Below, piece by piece: positions 1 through 6,590 of a DNA stretch of 7,306 bases. The notes below the pieces were generated by a model. The model saw nothing but the letters and a program-made list of their open reading frames with translations, did no database searches and was not told where the DNA came from. Position 1 is the first letter of the stretch, and the number at the start of each line of letters is the position of its first letter. Both the position numbers and the translations under genes were made by a program. Origin of the DNA: Phycisphaerales bacterium (GTDB lineage: Bacteria; Planctomycetota; Phycisphaerae; Phycisphaerales; SM1A02). The stretch lies in NCBI GenBank assembly GCA_007127615.1, contig SKZB01000454.1:1-7306 (forward strand), written 5' to 3'.

Positions 1-1070
1 AACGTCGCCAGAACGTTCGCGGTCTTTTCTCCCGCGCGCCCGGTGCCGTATCGGTGATTGGTGATGAGCTTCGTCGGAATCAGCGACCGCTCGATCGCCA
101 CCCGGATCGACGCACTGTTCCATTCCGGCACATTGCGCACATGGGCGGGCTTTTCCCGCCCGCGCTGTCGGGTTCCGATATTGACGCACGGCAGGTTGAT
201 CGCAGCGCATTCGATCAATCCGCCGCTGGAGTTCCCGACGATCACCCGCGCCCGCTTCAACAGGCCGATAAATTCCGACCGGGGCAGGTGCGCTCTCTGC
301 GGCACGCCGCTTTCCTCGATCGCGCGGACAATGCCCTCGCGCCCCGGATCATGATTCGGATGCAGCGCGAGCACGCGACCGAGCGCTGCGCACATCGCCA
401 GCAGTTCCTTCGCCTGCGTGTACTCGACCTCCTCCGGCTCGCCGGTCGGATGAAACAGAAACACAATTTCCGGCTGGCCGTACGTCCCGTACGCCGCATC
501 ATCCAGCGGGGCGAAGTGATCGAGCTCATCCAGCGCGGGTGAACCGACCAGATGCACGTGCAGCGGCAACTCACCCATGGCGATGATGCGCTCCGCGGAT
601 TGGGGCGAGGCGGGCAGGTGAATGTGCGCGAGCTTGGTGATGGCGTGACGCCACGCTTCGTCGGCGACCCCTTCCGCGCGATCCCCGCCGTGCAGATGTG
701 CGATGCGGATGCCGGCCGCGGACGCCGCCGACGCCGCCGCGAACGGTTCGATCCGGTCACCCAGAACAAGCACCACATCCGGCGTGACGCCTTCGAACCG
801 GTTCGCCAACCCCGAGACGCCCTGGCCGAGCGCGGCGGCGTCGGCAAACCGCCCGGTCGCGCCTTCTTCCTGCATGGGAATCATGGCCGCAACTTCGAAG
901 TCCGCCTCGACTTCGCGCGCGGTGTGCGCGGGTCCGATCAGATGCGTGCCCGTGACGATCACTTCGAGCGACAATGCCGGATGCGCATCGATCGCGCGCA
1001 TCACCGTGCGAAGCAGGCCGTACTCGGCCCGCGTGCCGGTCACCACCGCAATTCGGCGCGGCGCACTCAC
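1..1070 (-). CDS. neuC: NeuC-type UDP-N-acetylglucosamine 2-epimerase (hydrolysing), 3' end cut by window edge
   Basis: Cytoplasmic enzyme that hydrolyses and epimerises a UDP-2-acetamido sugar, giving free ManNAc or its 2,4-diacetamido-6-deoxy analogue as substrate for the synthase encoded just before it. The 356 readable codons contain nearly all family landmarks: TGTRAEYG at residues 11-18, GDRIEP at 104-109, HLHGGDRAEG followed by DE and RHAITKLAH at 125-149, GSPALD at 176-181, HPNHDPG at 237-243, GNSSGGLIEC at 279-288, NIGTRQRGR at 297-305 and the C-terminal YGTGRAGEK at 341-349. Family members are usually about 370-390 residues, so only the last few dozen residues at most are missing. 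The start is GTG at 1070, overlapping the TGA of the upstream synthase gene as GTGA and preceded by a strong GGAGG. The usual HGGE is HGGD here (D130), a conservative change. Which sugar nucleotide is used (UDP-GlcNAc, or UDP- or GDP-diNAc-bacillosamine) cannot be read from the sequence. Confidence 0.93.
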   Translation of the reverse strand, partial: MSAPRRIAVVTGTRAEYGLLRTVMRAIDAHPALSLEVIVTGTHLIGPAHTAREVEADFEVAAMIPMQEEGATGRFADAAALGQGVSGLANRFEGVTPDVVLVLGDRIEPFAAASAASAAGIRIAHLHGGDRAEGVADEAWRHAITKLAHIHLPASPQSAERIIAMGELPLHVHLVGSPALDELDHFAPLDDAAYGTYGQPEIVFLFHPTGEPEEVEYTQAKELLAMCAALGRVLALHPNHDPGREGIVRAIEESGVPQRAHLPRSEFIGLLKRARVIVGNSSGGLIECAAINLPCVNIGTRQRGREKPAHVRNVPEWNSASIRVAIERSLIPTKLITNHRYGTGRAGEKTANVLAT

Positions 1071-2101
1071 GCGAGATCCTCCTCCAATAGCGGCGTGTCC
1101 CCGGTCACCGACCGCGCGAGCGGCCGGCCGAGGACCGCCTCCAATTGCGCCGGCGGAAGCCCGGTGCCCGGTCGTTTCACGGTCAGATCACTCTCGGTCA
1201 ACGCGTGCCCGGCCGGCAGGTCATGCCGGACCACGATCGACTGCCGCGAGATGCGGTGCACTTCACGCTCGACGTCCCGCACTTCCTTCACCGGCGCCCC
1301 GAGCATGCGCCACGCGCGGTGCGCCAGACGCACGTACTCCGCAAACTGATCGGGATCAAAGGAAGCGGCGTGGTCCGGACCGGATGCATTGCGATCGTAG
1401 GTGAGATGTTTTTCGAGCAGACACGCGCCGGACGCCACCGCCAGCGCGCCGGTATCGAGCGAGCTCGTGTGATCGGAATACCCCAGCGCGCGGGATGTGA
1501 CTTCAAGCATCGCCTGCCTTGCCGCAAGCGAGGCCTCCTCATCCGGCGTGGGGTACGCACTCACACAATGAAGAAACAGATGCGGATGCGTATTGAGCCA
1601 CGCCGCCGCCCGCGCGACTTCGGCCAGTGTCGCCGTTCCGGTACTGACCAGCAACGGCCGCCCGGTGCGCACCAGATCCTGCAACAGGGGACGGTTGATC
1701 ACATCGGGTGAGGCCGTTTTGTACGCATCCACGCCGAGCGCTTCGGCCATGGTGATGAGCTCGCGCGAGAAGACCGTGATGATCGCGTGCAGGCCGCGGG
1801 CGCGGGCCCGATCGTACACCGCGCGCATGGCATCCGGTTCAAGTTCCAATCCGCGGAGCATTGAGAACGGGTCGACCGCGCCGTTTTTCGCCTGGTAGTC
1901 CGCCAGCACCGCCGCGCGGCTCAGAAGCGTTTCCGCGCGAAAGAGCTGGAGCTTGACCGCATCCGCGCCGGCCGCGGCCGCGGCCTCCACGAGTTCGAGC
2001 GCGCGGTCCGACGAACCGTCGTGGTTCACCCCGATCTCGGCAATGATGTACGGTCCGGAACCGTGCGGCGCCGGCGCGATCGTGCGATCGGCGAGTTTCA
2101 T
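1067..2101 (-). CDS. neuB: NeuB-type nonulosonic acid synthase (sialic/legionaminic acid synthase) with SAF domain
   Basis: Cytoplasmic synthase that condenses phosphoenolpyruvate with a ManNAc-type amino sugar to give a nine-carbon sialic- or legionaminic-type acid. The 344-residue length is normal for the family. The TIM-barrel part (about 15-265) shows AEIGVNHDG at 21-29, VKLQLF at 49-54, YKTAS at 127-131, STGT at 153-156, LHCVSAYPTP at 177-186, GYSDHT at 207-212 and EKHLTYDR at 230-237 followed by GPDHAAS at 241-247. Expected functional residues are present: Glu22, Lys50, Lys128, the metal-ligand histidines 211 and 232, and Asp243. A C-terminal antifreeze-like SAF domain (about 284-344) includes RQSIV and KRPGTGLPP, with Arg310 matching the substrate-contacting arginine known from the meningococcal enzyme. 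The ATG at 2101 overlaps the TGA of the cytidylyltransferase gene as ATGA, and the stop overlaps the next start as GTGA. The exact sugar is not determined; pairing with a NeuC-type epimerase rather than a PseG-type hydrolase argues against pseudaminic acid. Confidence 0.95.
   Translation of the reverse strand: MKLADRTIAPAPHGSGPYIIAEIGVNHDGSSDRALELVEAAAAAGADAVKLQLFRAETLLSRAAVLADYQAKNGAVDPFSMLRGLELEPDAMRAVYDRARARGLHAIITVFSRELITMAEALGVDAYKTASPDVINRPLLQDLVRTGRPLLVSTGTATLAEVARAAAWLNTHPHLFLHCVSAYPTPDEEASLAARQAMLEVTSRALGYSDHTSSLDTGALAVASGACLLEKHLTYDRNASGPDHAASFDPDQFAEYVRLAHRAWRMLGAPVKEVRDVEREVHRISRQSIVVRHDLPAGHALTESDLTVKRPGTGLPPAQLEAVLGRPLARSVTGDTPLLEEDLA
1078..1082 (-). promoter_or_regulatory. Ribosome binding site of the neuC-type gene
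   Basis: GGAGG on the minus strand, inside the last codons (Glu-Glu-Asp-Leu-Ala) of the synthase gene, lies 7 bases before the GTG at 1070. It supports the GTG as the start and points to re-initiation by ribosomes ending the upstream gene. Confidence 0.75.
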
Positions 2102-2847
2102 GACACCACCCGCTCCCGATCCGGATTTGGATTTGGATTTGGATTCTTGACCCGCCGACTCAGGATCGACTCGGCGATCGCGAAATCCTGCGCATCGTCG
2201 ACATCCACCACATCCCCCGGACGGGTTTCGATCCCGCGCCGGTCTTCGCCGAGAAATGCGTGGGGGTGCCCGGTGTTGGGGACGAACAGTGATTCGCGCC
2301 GCACGGCAATGACGCCGCCGTCGGGAATCCGCAACGGCGGCAGGTCCTGGCGCCGGTACGACGCGTTCGGGTGATGGGCGACGACCCGGCCGCCTTCTTC
2401 GAGTTTGACCATCCAGTGGGGATGGTGCTTTCCGACATCGCAGTAGCTCTGCACGCTGTCCGCGCCGGTTTCCATCAGGGTGGTCACCGCACGGTCGATC
2501 AGATCATCCGGCCGGACGGGGACGTTCGCGTATAGCATCACGATGATCGACGCGGTGTCCTCCGCTTCGCAGACGGCATGGCGGACCGCGCCGTCCACGG
2601 TCGCGCGATCGCCGGCCAGCGATGCCGGACGATCGACGACCTCGACGTTCATCGCGCGAGCGGCGCCGGCGATCTCCCGACCGTCCGTCGAGACGATCAC
2701 GCGATCCACGGTGCGGCTCGCCCTGGCGGCGTCGATCGTGTGGCAGATCATCGGCCGGCCGCAAAGCGGCAGGGCGTTCTTGCCGGGCAACCCCTTGCTG
2801 CCGGCCCGGCCGATGATGACGGCAATGACGCGTTCACGGTTCATCAT
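2098..2847 (-). CDS. neuA: NeuA-type CMP-nonulosonate cytidylyltransferase
   Basis: Activates the nonulosonic acid with CTP to the CMP-sugar donor. The 249-residue protein opens with the nucleotide-binding signature GRAGSKGLPGKN (13-24) and PLCGRPMICHTI (27-38), followed by VIVSTDGREIA (50-60), DRATVDGAVRHA (80-91) and the acidic metal-binding stretch DVVDVDDAQDF (212-222), all in family order. The usual LQPTSPLR segment reads LYANVPVR (105-112), so it belongs to a divergent branch. The protein ends in an Asn-Pro dipeptide repeated four times, encoded by a hexamer repeat. I chose the ATG at 2847, whose ATGA overlaps the TGA of the fusion gene; the adjacent ATG at 2844 is equally possible, and an upstream in-frame TTG at 2856 is less likely. 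No convincing Shine-Dalgarno sequence precedes it, which fits translational coupling. Substrate specificity within the sialic/legionaminic group is not resolved. Confidence 0.92.
   Translation of the reverse strand: MMNRERVIAVIIGRAGSKGLPGKNALPLCGRPMICHTIDAARASRTVDRVIVSTDGREIAGAARAMNVEVVDRPASLAGDRATVDGAVRHAVCEAEDTASIIVMLYANVPVRPDDLIDRAVTTLMETGADSVQSYCDVGKHHPHWMVKLEEGGRVVAHHPNASYRRQDLPPLRIPDGGVIAVRRESLFVPNTGHPHAFLGEDRRGIETRPGDVVDVDDAQDFAIAESILSRRVKNPNPNPNPDRERVVS
2122..2146 (-). repeat. Hexamer tandem repeat encoding (Asn-Pro)x4
   Basis: On the plus strand the unit ggattt occurs three times back to back (2123-2140), followed by a ggattc variant (2141-2146). On the minus strand these are the Asn-Pro codons at the C-terminus of the cytidylyltransferase (residues 235-242). 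The 6-base unit keeps the frame when copy number changes, so it would vary tail length, not switch the gene off. The A/T-rich asparagine codons stand out against the GC-rich surroundings. Confidence 0.9.
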
Positions 2848-5800
2848 GCAAAGCAAATCCGGGGATGTTGATTGGGGTCTTCATGATTCAAACGATCCCG
2901 CCGGACCTCACCGAGCGTTTTCCAGATCTCCCTCAGCGATGTGTCGGTTGCCCGGCCTGCGATCTCCCGCGCCGCCCAGTCGGTCTCCGAGATCGGCACG
3001 GTGCCGTCGGCAAAGATCACCATGCGGCCCAGAAGCTCGCGCTCCAGTACCTGACGGGGCACGCGCGGCCGATTGAGTTCATCCGGTGTCCAGCCGTCGA
3101 TGCCCGCAAAGTCCGGTTCGGGGTCGATGACGGCGGCGCCGAGGAGATACATCCACCGGTCGAAGAACGGTTCGATCTCCTCGTAACTCACCGCGCACCT
3201 CTGCATCCGAGGCACCAGCCATGGCAGCACCATCGCGGCGGTCCCGTCCTGATTCGTCAGCCGGTTCTGATGGGCGACGATGTACTCCATGCTCCGCATC
3301 ACGTCGTTCAGGTCGGAAGAGCCGAGCATCTGCCGGTACACCTCGGGTGAGTTGGCGTGCAGATCAACGCTGATGATGTCAACGCCGCTTTGCAGCAGTT
3401 CTTCAAGCCGGGCATCCTTGGCGGCCCGGTCCGTTTCCGGGGCCGCGCGCAACTCCGTCCGCAGATGCACATGGGGGATGCCGCACGCCTTGGCGTGATG
3501 GATCAGTTTAATGCAGGCCGGATGCAGAAGCGGATCCCCGACTCCGGTGAACGTGATGCACTCAACGCAATCAGCCGCACACGCTTCGATGAGGGCCCGG
3601 CCGAGCGCCGGATCGAGGTCGGGGCGATCGATCGCGCCGCCAGGATGCCGGTGGGCGCGGCCGCGCGTGATGCGCAGGGTGTTCAACTCAAGGAGCAGAT
3701 GCCGGGGCAGGGTCGGCCGCGTTTCGGGAACGGCTCGTTCAATCCGCGCGACGAAATCCATCGCATCGCGCGCTTCCAGCCGATCGGGATCATCAATGGC
3801 CCGCCGCAGCAGTTCACGTTGGCGATCCGAGTCAAAGGTCGCCCGGATCATCGAATGTCGCATCCGGTGATCGATCTGCACGCAGGGCGAGTGGGTGATG
3901 ATGTCAAACTGCGGCCGCTGCGGCTGCAGCGTCAGATGCGAGCCGATGGTGGCGGCACGATTCCGGTCGGCCATCTGCTCGATCAACGAACGGCTCACCA
4001 CGCACGGTCCGAGGCCGGGCGGATGCTGGGTGAACACGAGCGGACGCTTGCCGGGCATCTCCAGATAGCGCGCGATGACCGCGTCACCGCCGGAGTGCTC
4101 GCTGGTGTCGATGAGCGGCCAGTCCGGCGCGACGAGGAGAGCGGCATCGATCTCGCGCCGCTGCATGATCTCCGCCATGACCTGCGGGCAGAGGACTTCA
4201 TCGTACGCGCTCGCGCCGGCCAGCCCGTGCCGCCACGAATGACTCGCCAGCGCGCGCGCCGCCGCCACCGATGCCTGTTCGCGCGGGAAGGGTGATCCCT
4301 CGCACCGCTCGATCGTGAGGGACTTACCGATCCGCGCTCGGTCGATCAGCGACTCCACATCAAAGCCATGCGGCACGATGAGAATGATCTCGTTGATCTT
4401 CTCGGCCCGGGCCAGCCGCTCGAGCGTGACCTGAATCACCGGCCGGCCGCAGAACGGTTCGGCCAACGAACGCCGATGTCCGAGTCCGTTCCGTTCCGGA
4501 TCGACGGGCATCATCGCCGCCACGGTGTACGTGCGGGACCGCCCGCCGTCATCGAGCCCGGCCGCCTTGAGCAGCGCCCGGTTTGAACGGCGGCTGCGCG
4601 GGACCGATTCCCCCCGCAGGACGCGGGTGGCGATCGTGAGCTGCGTCATGAACTCTTCGGCGGCGTCGTTGATCCAGGTGACGTTTTCCCGGTCGCGCTC
4701 GAGTTCGATGCGCTGCACTTCCATCGGCTCGAGATCCTGTGACAGACGTTTCCGGCGATCGACCCGCGCGCGTTTGAACGCCCCGAGCTGATTGATGTTG
4801 TTGAGCAGACTGAACGCGGTGGCGCGACGTTCCACTTCACCCCGGTACTGATCGATCTTTCGAAAGTGCCGATCCATGCGGGCCTTGTCGTGCTGATCCC
4901 GCAACATCTGATTCAACTGCGCGACGGTCTTGTTGCACACCTCGCGCAGCTCCAGAACCTCCCGACGAACCCGATCGACCTGTCTTTCCGCCTGACGGAG
5001 ACGGTCGGGTTGCAGCGTAGAGCCCGGCAGCGGAATCTCCGGAAGCGAAGTCCGCGCGAACTTCTCCAGCGCTTCGGCGAGCGGCATGATGGTGGTGTGC
5101 TGCTTGCGCACGCCCCCTTCGGTGGCGTCGATCACCCGCAGCCCGTCGCGCTCCTGCTGGAGAAAATCTCGTTCAAAGTGCTGGAGATACGCCGACATCT
5201 GCGCATCGGAGTAGATCAGCCGGCCGTGATGATCCTCCTTGCGGAAGAGGTTGGGGCGGTAGGCCGCGATCCGGCGCCATTCCATCATTTCGATGGTGTT
5301 GAAGGGATTGAGTTCCGGCGCCCAGACATCATGGATGGCCGTGCCGGAGGTGTAATACAACCCGTCCGGGAAACCGAGGTCCTGACCGATCATGATGACC
5401 GGATCGCACCCGAAGTACCGCGCGAGGTAGAGCGATAGATGGGCCACGGTCGCCCCGGCGGCGACACTGCCCATTTCGCGGGCCGCGGGCCCGAGCACTT
5501 GATCGAGAAATCCCGAGGCGGCGCATCGAACCGGACCGGGAAAGGCGTCAATCACGACCGGATTCACCTTCGGATCACAGATCAGCGTGACATCGCGCAC
5601 CTCGTCCGCGGTGATTCCCTCGTAAAAGCGTCTGGAAATCTCGTGGTAGTCCAGCGCGGTCACGAAATGCGGTTTGATGCCGGCGTTCAGAAGCGGCTTG
5701 AGCGTGGTCTGCACCGCGATGATCACGCACCGATCGCGCACGCCCGGCCGGGCGAGCTGTTCGATGTTTTTCTGCAGACTCGGGCCGGCGGCGACGAGCA

Positions 5801-6503
5801 CGGCGGGCCGGCCGCGCAGATGGTCTTTCAGATCAAGGATGCCCGCACCCCCGACGTAGTGGTCGAGGTTCTGCAGCAGGTTGCGCACCGTGTCGACCGA
5901 ACGGATCAGCGTGGTCATCATCATCGTGCGCGACCCGTTCACGTGATCGCGCAGGGTGCGTGAAAACGTGCCGGCCACGGGATCGAGGCGGGCGCGGCTC
6001 GAGGGATGCGTGATGAACTCCATCCCGATCCCGAGGAACATGTCCAGCCCGTGCAATCGGGTGGTCAGGTCGGCCTGATTCTGCGGATCGGCGACCAGAA
6101 TGACCCGTGATTGTCGAATCCACTCGCTGTGATCGATTTTCTCCAGCACGGTCCGCAACAGTTGGACATCCGGCTCGAAGATGATGATGAGACCCTCATC
6201 CCGTATGGTGCGGGCCAGCCGCTCCACGTGATAGCCGAGCCCGAAGCCGAAGAAGACAAAGGTGCCGTGTTCCAGAACATCAATGGGATCGATGAGCCGG
6301 GCGGCCTCGTCTTCGGGACGGCGACTGCAGAGTTGGCGACCGCTGAGTCTGGCCAGCGGCCGCCCGTCCGCTTCGCCATCGAATTCGATCTCAGCGTGGC
6401 GCGGCGACCGGCGGATCGCCTCGATGATCGCGGCATTGCCTTCGCCCAGCGCGTGCAGATTTCGCTCGAGCGAGGAGGGGGCTGACGTCATGATGCTGGC
6501 CAT
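2844..6503 (-). CDS. Maf/DUF115 glycosyltransferase fused to SpsF-like cytidylyltransferase and degenerate radical-SAM/SPASM modules
   Basis: First gene of the operon, 1219 residues, soluble, with no signal peptide or membrane helix. Residues 1-490 resemble Maf motility accessory factors, which transfer nonulosonic acids from CMP-sugars to flagellin: FFGFGLGYHVERL (84-96), the DUF115/MptE-like glycine-rich segment VLVAAGPSLQKNIEQL (235-250), VTALDYHE (281-288) and MIGQDLGFPDG (371-381). Residues 496-625 are charged, helical and probably coiled coil. Residues 658-925 look like an SpsF/NeuA-type nucleotidyltransferase fold (CGRPVIQVTLERLAR 685-699, DWPLID 794-799), but GSxRLPGK is replaced by RNGLGHRR. 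Residues 932-1219 look like a radical-SAM barrel plus SPASM tail (ITFTGVGDPLLHP 983-995, DIISVDLHANSPEVYRQML 1042-1060, VIFADGTVP 1162-1170, SLREIWK 1189-1195) without the cluster cysteines. The ATG at 6503 has GGAG 4 bases upstream; Met5 at 6491 is an alternative. The context implies it uses the CMP-sugar made by the three following genes; the acceptor (flagellin or another protein) is unknown, as no flagellin gene is in view. Confidence 0.85.
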   Translation of the reverse strand: MASIMTSAPSSLERNLHALGEGNAAIIEAIRRSPRHAEIEFDGEADGRPLARLSGRQLCSRRPEDEAARLIDPIDVLEHGTFVFFGFGLGYHVERLARTIRDEGLIIIFEPDVQLLRTVLEKIDHSEWIRQSRVILVADPQNQADLTTRLHGLDMFLGIGMEFITHPSSRARLDPVAGTFSRTLRDHVNGSRTMMMTTLIRSVDTVRNLLQNLDHYVGGAGILDLKDHLRGRPAVLVAAGPSLQKNIEQLARPGVRDRCVIIAVQTTLKPLLNAGIKPHFVTALDYHEISRRFYEGITADEVRDVTLICDPKVNPVVIDAFPGPVRCAASGFLDQVLGPAAREMGSVAAGATVAHLSLYLARYFGCDPVIMIGQDLGFPDGLYYTSGTAIHDVWAPELNPFNTIEMMEWRRIAAYRPNLFRKEDHHGRLIYSDAQMSAYLQHFERDFLQQERDGLRVIDATEGGVRKQHTTIMPLAEALEKFARTSLPEIPLPGSTLQPDRLRQAERQVDRVRREVLELREVCNKTVAQLNQMLRDQHDKARMDRHFRKIDQYRGEVERRATAFSLLNNINQLGAFKRARVDRRKRLSQDLEPMEVQRIELERDRENVTWINDAAEEFMTQLTIATRVLRGESVPRSRRSNRALLKAAGLDDGGRSRTYTVAAMMPVDPERNGLGHRRSLAEPFCGRPVIQVTLERLARAEKINEIILIVPHGFDVESLIDRARIGKSLTIERCEGSPFPREQASVAAARALASHSWRHGLAGASAYDEVLCPQVMAEIMQRREIDAALLVAPDWPLIDTSEHSGGDAVIARYLEMPGKRPLVFTQHPPGLGPCVVSRSLIEQMADRNRAATIGSHLTLQPQRPQFDIITHSPCVQIDHRMRHSMIRATFDSDRQRELLRRAIDDPDRLEARDAMDFVARIERAVPETRPTLPRHLLLELNTLRITRGRAHRHPGGAIDRPDLDPALGRALIEACAADCVECITFTGVGDPLLHPACIKLIHHAKACGIPHVHLRTELRAAPETDRAAKDARLEELLQSGVDIISVDLHANSPEVYRQMLGSSDLNDVMRSMEYIVAHQNRLTNQDGTAAMVLPWLVPRMQRCAVSYEEIEPFFDRWMYLLGAAVIDPEPDFAGIDGWTPDELNRPRVPRQVLERELLGRMVIFADGTVPISETDWAAREIAGRATDTSLREIWKTLGEVRRDRLNHEDPNQHPRICFA

Positions 6504-6507
6504 ACTG

Positions 6508-6511
6508 CTCC
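6508..6511 (-). promoter_or_regulatory. Ribosome binding site of the Maf-fusion gene
   Basis: GGAG on the minus strand, 4 bases before the ATG at 6503. The spacing is short but workable, and it favours Met1 over Met5 (ATG at 6491), which would be too far away. Confidence 0.5.
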
Positions 6512-6513
6512 GA

Positions 6514-6532
6514 TCGACCGCGCCCCGGTCGA
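6514..6532. repeat. Perfect 7-base inverted repeat in the divergent intergenic region
   Basis: TCGACCG (6514-6520) and CGGTCGA (6526-6532) are exact reverse complements around the 5-base loop CGCCC. In the operon transcript the hairpin would end 2 bases before the GGAG, so it could limit ribosome access; as DNA it could be a repressor operator between two divergent genes. The repeat is visible directly; the role is inferred, and a GC-rich 7-base repeat may be chance. Confidence 0.45.
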
Positions 6533-6557
6533 GAGCCCGGGGTATGCTGCATCTCGT

Positions 6558-6588
6558 GTTATCGGAAGTCCTTTCCCGGAGTCTGCAA
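6558..6588 (-). promoter_or_regulatory. Weak candidate sigma-70-type promoter for the operon
   Basis: On the minus strand TTGCAG (6588-6583) and GATAAC (6563-6558) are 19 bases apart, matching the -35 and -10 consensus at about 3/6 and 4/6 positions. It would give a leader of roughly 50 bases containing the hairpin and the ribosome binding site. The divergent arrangement requires promoters somewhere in the 6504-6590 region, but no strong match exists on either strand, and I see no convincing sigma-54 or sigma-28 element. Confidence 0.2.
6578..6581 (+). promoter_or_regulatory. Ribosome binding site of the membrane protein gene
   Basis: GGAG lies 9 bases before the ATG at 6591 and supports that start. 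Confidence 0.55.
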
Positions 6589-6590
6589 CA

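Noticed and set aside
257..847. Minus-strand open frame (196 codons) inside the neuC-type gene
   Set aside because: It is out of frame with the epimerase, whose motifs all lie in the frame starting at 1070. The alternative translation is Arg/Ser/Pro-rich noise.
552..1349. Plus-strand open frame (265 codons) across the neuC/neuB junction
   Set aside because: It is a shadow of two well-supported minus-strand genes, very rich in Arg, with no family motif.
3357..4295. Long plus-strand open frame (312 codons) opposite the fusion gene
   Set aside because: It is antisense to a protein with clear domain motifs, and its translation is Arg/Gly/His-rich without recognisable motifs. Such frames arise by chance in GC-rich DNA.
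6543..6548. TATGCT as a -10 element for the plus-strand membrane protein gene
   Set aside because: It matches only 4 of 6 positions, and no acceptable -35 element lies at 16-18 bases upstream.
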